Of a stretch of DNA of 64,000 nucleotides, positions 8,918 to 19,043 are shown in pieces. The position numbers and the translations under genes are program-made. Within the stretch, counting starts at the first letter, position 1; each line of letters opens with the position of its first letter. The stretch comes from Roseiarcus sp963753135 (lineage in GTDB: Bacteria; Pseudomonadota; Alphaproteobacteria; Rhizobiales; Beijerinckiaceae): NCBI GenBank assembly GCA_963753135.1, contig CAVWBA010000001.1:248001-312000 (forward strand), written 5' to 3'. Below the pieces are notes generated by a model. The model made no database searches, had not been told where the DNA came from, and saw nothing but the letters and a program-made list of their open reading frames with translations.

Positions 8918-9421
8918 TCACGCCCCGCGCGCCTGCTCGCTGGCGTCCAGGATCCAGGTCCGGTCGGCGAACGCGACATAGATGCGCTCCTGGCCAAGCG
9001 CGGCGCCGAGTTCGGCGGCCAGTTCGTTGAGCATCGCCTCGATTGCGGCGTCCGGCAGGTGGCCAAGATAGGCATGCACCGCCTCGCCCGTGAAGAGCGC
9101 GACCGGTTCGCGGTCCGACCCGACCGTGCCGTCGTCTCGCGGCCAGGCGTAGGTCACCTCCGCGCGGGTGAACATGCCCGAAAGCGCGGGCTCTCCCGCT
9201 TCGACCCGGCGTCGCATCCAGGCTCGCGCGGTGCGCACCGCTTCGGAGACGTCAAACACGCGGCCCTCCGGATCCCAACCCTCGCGTAAGCCCACGCTGA
9301 TCCGAAAATCCCGCCGCGGCCCGTCCGAGCCGTCGACGACGACATAGTCTTCAGGTCTTGGCGGGCGCGTCTCAGGCATGTCGGGCTCTTCGGTCTGCCG
9401 CAGCGATGGGGTGCGGGTCAT
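8918..9421 (-). CDS. Hypothetical protein
   Basis: Up to 167 residues; an internal ATG at 9379 (MPETRPPRPEDY) would give 153. Not recognised. Composition is charged and soluble with no signal peptide or membrane segment; features are a central WDPEGRVFDVSEAVRTARAW stretch and a C-terminal YVAFADRTWILDASEQ. Codon use is ordinary for the window, with strong third-position GC, and the frame is long for a chance frame on this strand. It is isolated, with non-coding DNA on both sides. Confidence 0.5.
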   Translation of the reverse strand: MTRTPSLRQTEEPDMPETRPPRPEDYVVVDGSDGPRRDFRISVGLREGWDPEGRVFDVSEAVRTARAWMRRRVEAGEPALSGMFTRAEVTYAWPRDDGTVGSDREPVALFTGEAVHAYLGHLPDAAIEAMLNELAAELGAALGQERIYVAFADRTWILDASEQARGA

Positions 9422-9477
9422 TGTTTTTGCGCAACAGGATAGGCCCGAAATTTCAGTTTCGCCTCACTCCCTCTCAG

Positions 9478-9613
9478 ACATCGTGATCCCTTTCTGGGGC
9501 GCTCCGAGGCCAGCCACGGACAAGCGACGCTTGATGGAGGACGCGAATTTAGACAAACGCCTCAGCCAGGGCGAGCGACCTCGAAATCCCTCATCATTCC
9601 CAAGGGGAATCAT
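9478..9613. repeat. Uninterrupted copy of the repeat that hosts IS630 copy 2
   Basis: The block from GATCCCTTTCTGGGGC through GACGCTTGATGGAGGAC, then TTTAGACAAACGCCTCAG, to CATCATTCCCAAGGGG matches the two flanks of IS630 copy 2 (17818-17925 and 18978-19043). At the point where copy 2 has the element, this copy has a single TA (near 9549). It is therefore an empty-site homologue. On the minus strand both copies keep a common frame (GFRGRSPWL then SSIKRR), so the repeat may be a remnant of coding DNA. Confidence 0.85.
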
Positions 9614-9720
9614 TACAGAATTCCGCGCCTTCACGCCGAGTCGGACTTTCAGTATTTTGCCGGTAGCGGCGCCCCGTCCGCGGTGCTGCGGTTGTTCGAG
9701 CACAGAATGTCAGGAACGCG

Positions 9721-10098
9721 ATGGCGGATGGTCATATCCCAGACGATCTTCGTGACTTCATCCTGCAGCACATCAACTCCATCACCCAGTTGGAGGCCCT
9801 ACTGCTGCTGCGTGCAAATGCCGCCGAGGCGTGGGATGTGCCCAAAGCGAAGGCGCGGCTCTACGCGGCGGAGGACGAGGTGACGCGGGTCTTGGAGCGG
9901 CTCTCGGCGGACGGCTTTCTCATCCATGACGGGGATGGCTATCGCTACCAGTGCAAGGAGAACGAAACGGCCGCGAAAGTCGATCGACTGGCTGCTCTTT
10001 ACGCCAGCCATCTCATCCCCGTGACCAATATGATTCACGACAAGCTCCGCCACGTTCGGGCCTTTGCCGACGCCTTTAGATTCAGAAAGGATCCCTAG
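9721..10098 (+). CDS. Small winged-helix-like protein
   Basis: 125 residues, soluble. It opens with a helix (DDLRDFILQHINSITQLEALLLLR). Residues about 35-80 (DVPKAKARLYAAEDEVTRVL, then ERLSADGFLIHDGDGYRY) look like a winged helix with a beta-hairpin wing. This is a fold inference, not a family match. It is followed after one base by a DUF5985 gene, and proteins of this kind are often found beside DUF5985 genes in alphaproteobacteria. A role in transcription control of the cluster is possible but untested. Confidence 0.7.
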   Translation: MADGHIPDDLRDFILQHINSITQLEALLLLRANAAEAWDVPKAKARLYAAEDEVTRVLERLSADGFLIHDGDGYRYQCKENETAAKVDRLAALYASHLIPVTNMIHDKLRHVRAFADAFRFRKDP

Positions 10099-10099
10099 C

Positions 10100-10357
10100 A
10101 TGGCGGCAATCATCTATGGCCTCTGCGCGCTGACCGCCGTCGTCTGCACCTGGATGTTGCTTAGGGCTTATCCGCACGGCCGCTCGCGCCTCCTGCTCTG
10201 GAGCGGGCTTTGCTTCGCTGGCCTGTCCGCAACCAACCTGCTGCTCGTGTTCGACAAGCTGGTCTTCACTACGGTCGACCTCTCGATCTGGCGGAACGGC
10301 CTGTCGCTTTTGTCCATGTGCGTGCTTCTCTATGGCCTGATCTGGGATGCCGAATGA
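10100..10357 (+). CDS. DUF5985 family small membrane protein (first of pair)
   Basis: 85 residues with three predicted hydrophobic helices: IIYGLCALTAVVCTWMLL, then LLWSGLCFAGLSATNLLLVF, then LSLLSMCVLLYGLIW. The Arg-rich loop (YPHGRSRLLLW) between helices 1 and 2 is typical of DUF5985. It starts one base after the preceding stop and overlaps the next gene by ATGA at 10354-10357, so the three are translated together. The function of the family is unknown. Confidence 0.8.
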   Translation: MAAIIYGLCALTAVVCTWMLLRAYPHGRSRLLLWSGLCFAGLSATNLLLVFDKLVFTTVDLSIWRNGLSLLSMCVLLYGLIWDAE

Positions 10358-10623
10358 GCGAAACCGAGAATGCCGTGCTCTCCGGATCGGTGGCGATGGC
10401 GTCGCTGGTCGCGGCGCTGTTCTTCCTCCGGTTCTGGCGGCAGACCCGTGACAGCTTCTTCATGCTGTTTTCGCTTGGCTTCGCCGTCGACGCGGTGACG
10501 CGATTTTCGTTGGCGATGAGCCGCGTGTCGGATGAGAATGAGCCGCTCTACTATCTTCCTCGGCTCGTCACCTTCGTGCTCATCATCGTGGCTATCATCC
10601 GCAAGAACCGACCTTCCAAATGA
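10354..10623 (+). CDS. DUF5985 family small membrane protein (second of pair)
   Basis: 89 residues. Helices: GSVAMASLVAALFFLRFW, FFMLFSLGFAVDAVTRFSLA and LPRLVTFVLIIVAIIRK. The FLRFW-x-TRD motif after helix 1 is the DUF5985 signature. The start overlaps the preceding stop (ATGA). The paired, dissimilar DUF5985 proteins probably form a hetero-oligomeric membrane unit; that is inference. Confidence 0.8.
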   Translation: MSETENAVLSGSVAMASLVAALFFLRFWRQTRDSFFMLFSLGFAVDAVTRFSLAMSRVSDENEPLYYLPRLVTFVLIIVAIIRKNRPSK

Positions 10624-10777
10624 GGCCGGCGTCCGCGCTTGATCGGCGAAGCGCTACGGCTTGATCCCGGTCAAGGACGCCAAGGCCGTGGTATGATTTA
10701 GCGATAACTCGAGTGATGAAGCGGATTACGGCTGAAGATTACAAGACACGACTCGCAACGGGTGTCGGAAAATCGTC

Positions 10778-11154
10778 ATGTTGAAACGGATCGAGGGTCT
10801 GCCGCCGGATGTGATGGGGGTCGAAGCTGCCGGGAAAGTCACCCATCAAGACTACCGGAAGGTTCTGATCCCGGCCGCCGAGGCGCTGATGACCAAGGGG
10901 CCGATCGGAATGCTCTACGTCGCCGGTCCGGATTTTTCCGGCTACGAACTCGAGGCCCTCTGGGATGACACGGCGTTTGGCTTCAAGCACTGGCGTCAAT
11001 TCACCCGCATCGCCCTGGTCACGGAGAGCCCATGGCTCCGCGCGGCGGCTACGATGTTCTCTCCTTTCTTCCCCAGCCAAGTCCGGTTGTTCAAACTTTC
11101 CGAGCTCGGCGCCGCCAAGGCATGGATCGCCGGCAAGGACAGGCTCGGCGCCTG

Positions 11155-11155
<1 letters not shown>
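10778..11155 (+). CDS. STAS/SEC14 (SpoIIAA-like) domain protein, first gene of the atp operon
   Basis: 125 residues of the SpoIIAA-like, DUF3478 type (lipid-binding SEC14 / STAS fold). Diagnostic stretches are GLPPDVMGVEAAGKVTHQDY near the N-terminus, the strand GMLYVAGPDFSGY, and a helix with the W-x-D-x-x-FGFKHW pattern. The TGA stop at 11153-11155 shares its A with the ATG of atpD (11155), so translation of the two is coupled. That places it in the N-ATPase operon, which is not part of the canonical nine-gene set. Confidence 0.85.
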
Positions 11156-12585
<1,430 letters not shown>

Positions 12586-12589
<4 letters not shown>

Positions 12590-13038
12590 AGCTCATCGTC
12601 ACCACGCCGCTGGCCATTGTTATCAAAGCCGACAATGTCGCGCATGTACGCGCAGAGGATGACACCGGCGCGTTCGGCATTCTGCGCGGCCATGCGGACT
12701 TTCTGACGGCGCTGGCGATTTCGGTGATGAGCTGGCGGGACCAAGATGGGGCCGAGCATCATATCGCCGTGCGCGGCGGCATGTTGGCGGTAAGCGGCGG
12801 CGACACGATCACGATTGCGACGCGCGAAGCCGTCGCCGACGACGATCTGCACCGGCTCGAAACTGAAGTGCTCGCGAGCTTCCAGCGGCGCAGCGAAGAG
12901 GAGCTCACGGCGCGCACCGACGCGCAGCGCCTTTATCTCGCAGCGATCCGGCAGATTTATCGCTTTCTGCGGCCCGACCGCCCCGGCCCCGCGCCGCGTC
13001 TCGCCCGCCTGGCGTCGCAAGACGAGCTCGAGTCATGA
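12586..13038 (+). CDS. atpC: N-type ATPase epsilon subunit
   Basis: 150 residues. The N-terminal beta-sandwich has the epsilon landmarks (DDTGAFGILRGHADFLTAL, then GGMLAVSGGDTITIATREAV). It is followed by a helical region with extra C-terminal residues rich in Pro and Arg, usual for the N-ATPase version. It links gamma to the c-ring. Start and stop overlap the neighbouring genes by ATGA, as in a tightly coupled operon. Confidence 0.9.
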
Positions 13039-13319
13039 CGCCGCAGCCGGAAGATCATGAGCGCCTGGGGGAGGCGGTCAGGAAGCGGCAGGAGCGCCGC
13101 GCGCTCTGGCGGCGCGAGGGCGAACGGTCGCTTGGCCAGAACCTCGCCATGATTGGCGCGCTGGGGTGGACCATCGTGGTCCCGACCTTGCTCGGAATCT
13201 TTGCCGGCCGGTGGCTCGACCAGGCTTTCCACAGCGGAATCTTTTGGACGCTCAGCCTGCTCGTGGCGGGTCTGGCGGCGGGTTGCATGTTTGCGTGGAG
13301 GAGGATGCACAGCGAATGA
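13035..13319 (+). CDS. atpQ: N-ATPase AtpQ, AtpI-like membrane protein
   Basis: 94 residues. An Arg-rich soluble N-terminus (about 30 residues) is followed by two hydrophobic helices: NLAMIGALGWTIVVPTLLGI and GIFWTLSLLVAGLAAGCMF. The G-x-x-x-G-R-W-L-D motif between them is the AtpI/AtpZ signature. AtpQ is one of two small membrane proteins restricted to N-ATPase operons and is thought to help c-ring assembly or ion entry. It overlaps atpC and atpR by four bases each. Confidence 0.85.
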   Translation: MTPQPEDHERLGEAVRKRQERRALWRREGERSLGQNLAMIGALGWTIVVPTLLGIFAGRWLDQAFHSGIFWTLSLLVAGLAAGCMFAWRRMHSE

Positions 13320-13603
13320 CCCACGACAGTCTCATCGCTCATCCCGAACTCACCGCCATGACGGCTTTTGCCGGCCTGCTGTTTGGTCTTCTATTTTTTG
13401 CGACCCTCAAGCACAGCGTGACGCTGTTTGTCGAGCGCAAGGGCTGGCTCGGTCCGCTGGCCCTGACGCTGGGGCGTTTCGGCGCTGCGGCCGGCTTCCT
13501 GTTCGTCGCGGCGAAACTCGGCGCAGCGCCCTTGCTGGCCGCCTTCATCGGGTTTCTGATAGCGCGCGCGTTGACGCTGCACGCGCGAAGGACGGCCGGC
13601 TGA
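13316..13603 (+). CDS. atpR: N-ATPase AtpR subunit
   Basis: 95 residues and three hydrophobic segments: TAMTAFAGLLFGLLFFATL, LALTLGRFGAAAGFLFVAA and LLAAFIGFLIARAL. It has a conserved Arg in helix 2 (TLGRFG) and Arg in helix 3. AtpR is exclusive to N-type ATPases and has been proposed to interact with the c-ring glutamate through its Arg residues. Its TGA shares a base with the atpB ATG at 13603. Confidence 0.85.
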   Translation: MTHDSLIAHPELTAMTAFAGLLFGLLFFATLKHSVTLFVERKGWLGPLALTLGRFGAAAGFLFVAAKLGAAPLLAAFIGFLIARALTLHARRTAG

Positions 13604-14275
13604 TGCAATCCTCGCCGCTCACGAGCACGGTGCTTTTTCATATTGGTCCGGTAGCGATCACGCGTCCGGTAATGACCACGTGGGTCATCATTGCTGTGCT
13701 GGCTCTCGTCTGCCGATCCGTCACCCGCCGTCTCGTCGATGCTCCCCGACGGGCGGCAGGCCGTGCTCGAAGGCATTGTCACGGGCATCACAGGCCAGAT
13801 CGAGGATGTCATTCGCAAGGATGCGCGGCCATTTCTCCCACTCGTGGGCACGCTGTTTATTTTCCTCGTAGTTGCGAATCTCTCGGGCGTGCTCCCCGGC
13901 GTCGAGGCGCCAACCGGCAAGATCGAGACGCCGGCGGCTTTGGCGCTGATCGTCTTCTTTTCGGTGCACTATTTCGGGATTCGTGCGCATGGTTTGGGCG
14001 GCTATCTCGCCAGCTTCGCCGAGCCCAAGCTGATCATGCTGCCGCTCAATGTCCTCTCGGAGATCACCCGCACGTTTTCGCTGATGGTTCGCCTCTTCGG
14101 CAACGTCATGAGCGGTGAGTTCGTCATCGGTCTCGTGGTGGCGCTGGCCGGCCTCTTTGTCCCGATCCCGCTAATGGCGCTCGAAATCCTGATTGGCCTC
14201 GTGCAGGCCTACATCTTTACGGTGCTCGCAACCGTCTTCATCGGCGCCGCCGTCGGCAGCGTCGCGAAGGCATAA
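13603..14275 (+). CDS. atpB: N-type ATPase a subunit, one frameshift
   Basis: Membrane stator subunit with the ion half-channels. The N-terminus (MQSSPLTSTVLFHIGPVAIT, first helix about 25-42) is in one frame. One extra base near 13735 moves to the frame that holds the rest: SMLPDGRQAVLEGIVTGI, PFLPLVGTLFIFLVVANLSG, and the essential Arg in EITRTFSLMVRLFGNVMSGE, then the C-terminal helix VQAYIFTVLATVFIGAAV. Corrected length is about 223 residues, right for an N-ATPase a subunit. It is followed by GGAGG before atpE. Confidence 0.88.
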
Positions 14276-14284
14276 GGAGGTTCA

Positions 14285-14527
14285 GTGGATCCCAAGATCA
14301 TTTCGATTATCGGCGCCGTTATCGCCGTCTCGATCGGATCGATCGGCCCGGCGCTGGCGGAGGGACGTTCGGTGGCCGCGGCCATGGACGCCATCGCGCG
14401 CCAGCCTGAAGCGGCCGGGACGATATCGCGCACGCTCTTTGTCGGCCTCGCGATGATCGAAACCATGGCCATCTATTGCCTGGTCATCGCGCTGCTGCTG
14501 CTGTTCGCCAATCCGTTTGCCGGGTGA
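14285..14527 (+). CDS. atpE: N-type ATPase c subunit
   Basis: 80-residue hairpin that forms the rotor ring. GTG start at 14285 with GGAGG seven bases upstream. Helix 1 has SIGSIGPALAEGRSVAAAMD with E26 at the position equivalent to Gln32 of the Ilyobacter sodium c-ring. The loop is ARQPEA. Helix 2 has GLAMIETMAIYCLVIAL with the ion carboxylate E59 followed by T60 and Y64. The E-T-x-x-x-Y set resembles sodium-binding rings, and the second carboxylate in helix 1 is typical of N-ATPases. Both H+ and Na+ coupling have been argued for this class, so the coupling ion is left open. Confidence 0.92.
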   Translation: MDPKIISIIGAVIAVSIGSIGPALAEGRSVAAAMDAIARQPEAAGTISRTLFVGLAMIETMAIYCLVIALLLLFANPFAG

Positions 14528-14530
14528 GCG

Positions 14531-15286
14531 ATGCATCTCGACTGGTGGACCATAGGTCTCCAGACCGTCAACTTCGGGATCCTGGTCTGGCTGCTCAACC
14601 GATTTCTTTATAAGCCCGTGCTGGCCCTTATCGATGCGCGGAAAGCGGAAGTCCGCCGCCAGTTCGACGCCGCCAAGGATCTTGAGGAGAAGGCGAAGAC
14701 GCAACTGGCCGCCGTCGGGGCCGAGCGCGCCGGCATCGCGGCCGAACGCGAGGCGGCGCTGAAGGCGGCTGCGTCACAGGCGCAGGAGCTGGCCGGGGCG
14801 CGCCGGGCGCAGGCCGAGCGCGATGCGCAGGCGCTGATCGATGCAACTCGCAAGACCCTCGCGGAGGAGCGCGAGAAGGCGCTGGACGAGGCGCGGCGGC
14901 TGGCGCTCGATCTCGGCGCGGACTTTGCGCAAAAGCTCCTCGCCGAAGTGCCGATGCAGTACCGCGCTGAAGCCTGGATCGAACGGATCGAGCAGCATCT
15001 CAATGCGCTTTCGCAAACGGAGCGCGATGCTTTGGCGCGGCAGCTTGCCGATGGAACGCCGCTTACGGTCGTCACCGCATGCGTACTGCCCACCGCCACA
15101 ACTGATCAATGGAAAGAGCGATTGCGTCGGTCTCTTGGCCTCTCTGGCGGCATGAAGTTTGAAGTCAATCCCGACCTGATCGCAGGCGCCGAATTGCATT
15201 TTCCAACCGCCATCCTGCGCTTCTCCTGGCAGAGCGCGCTTGCGGCGGCGCGGACCGAGATAGGCGCCCATGCCCGCTCTCGTTGA
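14531..15286 (+). CDS. atpF: N-type ATPase b subunit with extended delta-like C-terminus
   Basis: 251 residues, much longer than a typical b subunit (about 160). One N-terminal membrane helix (WWTIGLQTVNFGILVWLLNR) is followed by a long Ala/Glu/Arg coiled coil (about 35-130). The C-terminal region after residue 140 (RIEQHLNALSQTERDALARQ through KFEVNPDLIAGAELHF) resembles the OSCP/delta C-terminal domain. N-ATPase operons lack a separate atpH, which fits the fusion. The end overlaps atpA by 17 bases. Confidence 0.88.
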   Translation: MHLDWWTIGLQTVNFGILVWLLNRFLYKPVLALIDARKAEVRRQFDAAKDLEEKAKTQLAAVGAERAGIAAEREAALKAAASQAQELAGARRAQAERDAQALIDATRKTLAEEREKALDEARRLALDLGADFAQKLLAEVPMQYRAEAWIERIEQHLNALSQTERDALARQLADGTPLTVVTACVLPTATTDQWKERLRRSLGLSGGMKFEVNPDLIAGAELHFPTAILRFSWQSALAAARTEIGAHARSR

Positions 15287-16805
15287 GGAGTTGAAGAGCT
15301 GGGTCCAGGAGAGCCGGCAAAGGCTCGCCGCTCTGCCGCTTGTTCCGCATCTCGAACATATCGGCCGCGTCCTTCAGGTGGGCGACGGCGTCGCGATGGT
15401 CGCAGGTCTCCCGCAAGCGCGACTGGATGAACTGCTGGTGTTTGAAGGCGGCGTGCGCGGTCTGGCCGTCGATCTCGGGGACGACGCTATCGGCTGCATC
15501 CTGTTGGGGGAGACCGCCGGCATTCCAGCCGGAAGCATTGTCCGCGGCACCGGCGAGGTAGCCCGCGTTCCGGTCGGCGAAGGGCTGCTCGGCCGCGTGG
15601 TCGATGCGCTGGGGTCGCCACTCGACGGCAAGGGCGAAATCGGAGGCGCGCAACTTGCGCCGGTGGAGCGGGCGGCGCCGGTCATTGTCGATCGCGCGCT
15701 GGTGACCAAGCCGCTTGCCACCGGCCTGCTGGTGATCGACGCGACGATCCCGCTCGGCCGCGGCCAGCGCGAACTCATTATCGGCGACCGTGAGACGGGC
15801 AAGACCGCCATCGCGGTCGACGCCATCATCAACCAGAGAGCGAGCGACGTGATCTGTGTCTACGCCGCCATCGGGCAGAAGGCGTCGTCTGTCGCTCGTG
15901 TCATCAACGCCGTGCGCCAGTATGGCGCGCCCGAGCGTTGCATCTTCGTCATCGGAGAAGCGAATGCGGCTCCCGGCCTGCAGTGGCTCACGCCCTATTC
16001 GGCGTGCGCGATGGCGGAATATTTCATGATGCGCGGTCGCGACGTGCTGCTCGTCCTCGACGATCTGACCAAGCACGCCGCCTGCTACCGGCAGGTCTCG
16101 CTGCTGCTGCGCCGTCCGCCGGGCCGGGAGGCGTATCCTGGGGACATCTTTTACATCCATTCGCGCTTGCTGGAGCGGGCCGCGAAGCTCGCGCCGGAGC
16201 GCGGCGGCGGCTCGCTGACGGCGCTGCCTATCGCCGAAACACAGGCCGGCAACATCAGCGCCTACATCCCCACCAACCTGATCTCGATCACGGACGGGCA
16301 GATCTATCTTGACCCGGGTCTGTTTTACGAGGACCAGAAACCGGCCGTCGATGTCGGCAAGAGCGTCTCCCGCGTCGGCGGCAAGACGCAGGCGCCGGTC
16401 CTCAAGGCGCTATCGGAGAGTCTGCGCCTCGAATACGCGCAGTTTCTGGAGCTGGAGGTGTTTACCCGCTTCGGCACCATGGTGGACGAGCGCACCCGCA
16501 AGGTCATTGAGCATGGACGGCGCATCCGCGCCGTTCTCGGTCAGCGGCAGTTCGCGCCGCTGACGCTCGGCGAACAGGCAGCCCTGTTATGCGCCGTCGC
16601 CGACGGCGTCCTCGATCCCGTGCCGCTCGATCGCATCAATGCCTTCCGCATAGGTCTTGCGCCGTGGCTCGACGAGCATTGCCCCGAGATTCTGGCCGTC
16701 GACGACGAGGCCAAACCCTTGTCCGACACCGTTCGCGCCCGGCTCAAGGCGAGCCTGACCGCACTTGCCCAATTGATCGCGGGAAAAGCGGAGGGCCAGC
16801 CATGA
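15270..16805 (+). CDS. atpA: N-type ATPase alpha subunit
   Basis: 511 residues, full length, no frameshift. Non-catalytic nucleotide-binding subunit of F1. P-loop GDRETGKT at about 170-177; ANAAPGLQWLTPYSACAMAE and the DDLTKHAACYRQVSLLLRRP segment (the alpha-subunit K-Q-A-x-x-Y-R region with H in place of Q) follow, then SITDGQIYLDPGLFYEDQKP and the conserved SRVGGKTQ. Operon neighbours overlap on both sides. It is shorter at the C-terminus than it would be with the usual extra helices, which is normal for this class. Confidence 0.93.
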   Translation: MPALVEELKSWVQESRQRLAALPLVPHLEHIGRVLQVGDGVAMVAGLPQARLDELLVFEGGVRGLAVDLGDDAIGCILLGETAGIPAGSIVRGTGEVARVPVGEGLLGRVVDALGSPLDGKGEIGGAQLAPVERAAPVIVDRALVTKPLATGLLVIDATIPLGRGQRELIIGDRETGKTAIAVDAIINQRASDVICVYAAIGQKASSVARVINAVRQYGAPERCIFVIGEANAAPGLQWLTPYSACAMAEYFMMRGRDVLLVLDDLTKHAACYRQVSLLLRRPPGREAYPGDIFYIHSRLLERAAKLAPERGGGSLTALPIAETQAGNISAYIPTNLISITDGQIYLDPGLFYEDQKPAVDVGKSVSRVGGKTQAPVLKALSESLRLEYAQFLELEVFTRFGTMVDERTRKVIEHGRRIRAVLGQRQFAPLTLGEQAALLCAVADGVLDPVPLDRINAFRIGLAPWLDEHCPEILAVDDEAKPLSDTVRARLKASLTALAQLIAGKAEGQP

Positions 16806-17690
16806 CGCGCCTGTCGGAGATCCAATCGCATATCGCCAGCATGGGCGAATTGCTTGACATCGTGGGCGCCATGCGCTCGCTCGCCGGCATGCGCGTGCAA
16901 GAGTCACAGCATGCGCTGCCCGGCATCCGCAGCTATGCTGATTCCATGGCCGCAGCGATCGGCAGCGCTCTTCTGCTCATGCCGCAGCCCGTGACCGAAG
17001 AGCGTCAGGAGCGCGGCCGCCGGGCGCTCATTCTGTGCATGGCCGAGCATGGTTTCGTCGGCGGGTTCAACGAGAGAGATGCTGGAGGCGGCTGAGGCGA
17101 CCCTCGAACCCTCCGATCTCATGTTTGTGCTGGGCAGCCGAGGGGCGGCTCTCGCGTTCGAGCGCGGCCGCAAGGCTGCCTGGACGAGGCCGACGGCGAC
17201 TCGTCCCGCGGGAGCTCCCGACGCGGTCGACCGTTTGACCAATGAGCTATATGCACGCGTCGCGCGCGGCGAAGTCGCGCGGATCGAAGTCATGTTCTGC
17301 CGTTACCGTCAAGGCGCGGCGTCAACAATCGAGCGTCGTCTGCTGCTGCCGCTCGACATGGCCGCCCTGTCCTCGAAGCAGGCGCGCCAAGTCCCGCTCC
17401 ATAACCTGCCGCCACGGCCCTTGCTTGAGAAACTGATGGCCGAATACATCTTTGCGTTGCTGATGCAGGCCGCGGTCGAGTCGATCGCGAGCGAGAACGC
17501 CGCCCGCTTTGCCGCGATGGAGTCGGCGCACGACAATGTCAGGAAGAAGCTCGCGGGATTGCAGGAGAATGCGCGGCAGGCGCGTCAGACCGAGATCACA
17601 TCCGAGCTACTGGACCTGATCACAGGCGCCGAAGCCATGCAGGCTGGTTCGAAGCGCGCCATTCGCGAGACGAGATCAGTCTCGCCGTAG
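16802..17690 (+). CDS. atpG: N-type ATPase gamma subunit, one frameshift
   Basis: Central rotor shaft subunit. The N-terminal helix MTRLSEIQSHIASMGELLDI and IVGAMRSLAGMRVQES are in the first frame, ending EHGFVGGFNE. An extra base in the AG-repeat near 17075 moves to the frame with MLEAAEATLEPSDLMFVLGS and the C-terminal helix HDNVRKKLAGLQENARQARQ, then TEITSELLDLITGAEAM, the conserved end of gamma. Corrected length about 295. It is the last gene of the operon and ends just before the IS630 scrap region. Confidence 0.88.
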
Positions 17691-17925
17691 CGGTTGGCCC
17701 GCCAAGCACAATTCGACGATCCGCGATCTGGCTGGTTTCGGCAGATATCGGCATCGATCGGCCGAGATACTATCGCGACGACACATGCAACGATGGGGAC
17801 GAGGCCAAGTTGGCTCACCGACATTTTGATCCCTTTCTGGGGCACTCTGATCCCCTTCTGGGACACTGCGGAACACCGCGAGGCAAGCCACGGACGGGCG
17901 ACGCTTGATGGAGGACCCGAACCTA

Positions 17926-18977
17926 GAGCAGAATCCGATCACGCTGCATCGTAGCCTGCGGCGGCGAAGAGGTTTTGGATTTCCTGCGGGGTGATGAGAT
18001 CGATGAGTTGGCCGATGGCGCTCCAGAGGCCTTCGACGGTCCGCTCGGCGGCCTTTCGCAGAAGCGCCTTGAGTTTGGCGAAGGCATTTTCGATGGGATT
18101 GAAATCGGGACTGTAGGGCGGGAGGTAGAGAAGGCTTGCGCCCACGGCTTCGATCAGCTGACGCACTTTCGACCCTTTGTGGCCGGGCAGATTGTCCATG
18201 ATGACGACGTCGCCCTGGCGCAGTTCCGGGACGAGGACCTTGTCGACGTAAGTCTCGAAAGCGAGACGGTCGACGGCTCCGTCGATGACAAACGGCGCGA
18301 TGAAGCCGCGCAGCGTCAAGGCTCCAATGAAGGTCGTGGTTTTCCAATGTCCGTACGGAACGCCGACCCGCAGGCGTTGACCGCGCGGAGCGCGACCGTG
18401 ACGGCGCGCCATGTTGGTGGAGGCCCAGGTCTCGTCGATGAAGATCAGGCGCTCGGGGTCGAGATCGAGTTGCCCTTCGAACCAGGCCTCGCGCTGCTCC
18501 GCGACGTCGGGGCGGCTTTGCTCGGAAGCGTGCGCGGTCTTTTTTTGCGCGTGATGGCGTGACGAGCGAAGAAGCGCTGGATCGTGCCGAAGCCGAAGCT
18601 GAGCCCTTGTGCGGCAAGCGTGCGGCGCACTTCCTCTATGGTCGCGTCGCCGTCGGGTCCAAGCGCCGAAAGAACGGCTTCGCCGCAGGCTTCGATGCGC
18701 TTCGACCGGCGGTCGCCGCCAAGCGCCTTGGGACGCGCGTCCCCCTGCTCGCGTTCACGCGCGCGCCAGCGGCTCACGCTGGCGGCGCTGACGCCAAACC
18801 GTTCGGCGGCCTGGCGATGCGTCGCCCCGGCCTGAACCGCCGCCAAAACCCGAACCCGAAGATCAAGAGACAGCGCCTTTGACATGCCCGCCGGCCTCCG
18901 ATCCGGCAGACAGCCTGAATCAGAACTTACCCGATTCGGGAATCCCCTCCCAATTCTCTCAGCTCGGGTGCCGCTCC
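17926..18977 (-). mobile_element. IS630-family insertion sequence, copy 2
   Basis: 1052 bp flanked by TA at 17924-17925 and 18978-18979. Ends: left GAGCAGAATCCGATC, right (inward) GGAGCGGCACCCGAG. The empty homologue at 9.5 kb, which has one TA at the join, fixes the boundaries to the base. The interior matches copy 1 exactly by eye at an offset of 14613, which implies recent transposition or gene conversion. Confidence 0.93.
17939..18885 (-). CDS. IS630-family transposase (copy 2), -1 frameshift form
   Basis: Same two-frame arrangement as copy 1. Frame A runs from 18885 to 18445, frame B ends at 17939; the slippery run of seven A lies at the complement of 18540-18546. DDE residues are in FIDETWAS, IMDNLPGHKG and NPIENAFAK. 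The protein is identical to copy 1, so both copies may be active. Confidence 0.9.
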
Positions 18978-19043
18978 TAGACGAACGCATCAGCCAAGGC
19001 GAGCGACCTCGAAATCCATCATCATTCCCAAGGGAAATCATCG

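Larger units (their letters stand above)
17818..19043. repeat. Repeat split by IS630 copy 2
   Basis: Left arm 17818-17925 and right arm 18978-19043 together match the intact repeat at 9478-9613. The left arm also has a 20-bp direct repeat pair: TGATCCCTTTCTGGGGCACT at 17827-17846 and TGATCCCCTTCTGGGACACT at 17848-17867, of which the 9.5-kb copy keeps one. Spaced short repeats of this kind occur at ends of IS21-like elements, but no such transposase is present. Confidence 0.8.

Noticed and set aside
15165..16160. 331-codon minus-strand frame over atpF/atpA
   Set aside because: Shadow of the ATPase genes; composition is Arg/His-rich and has no known motif.
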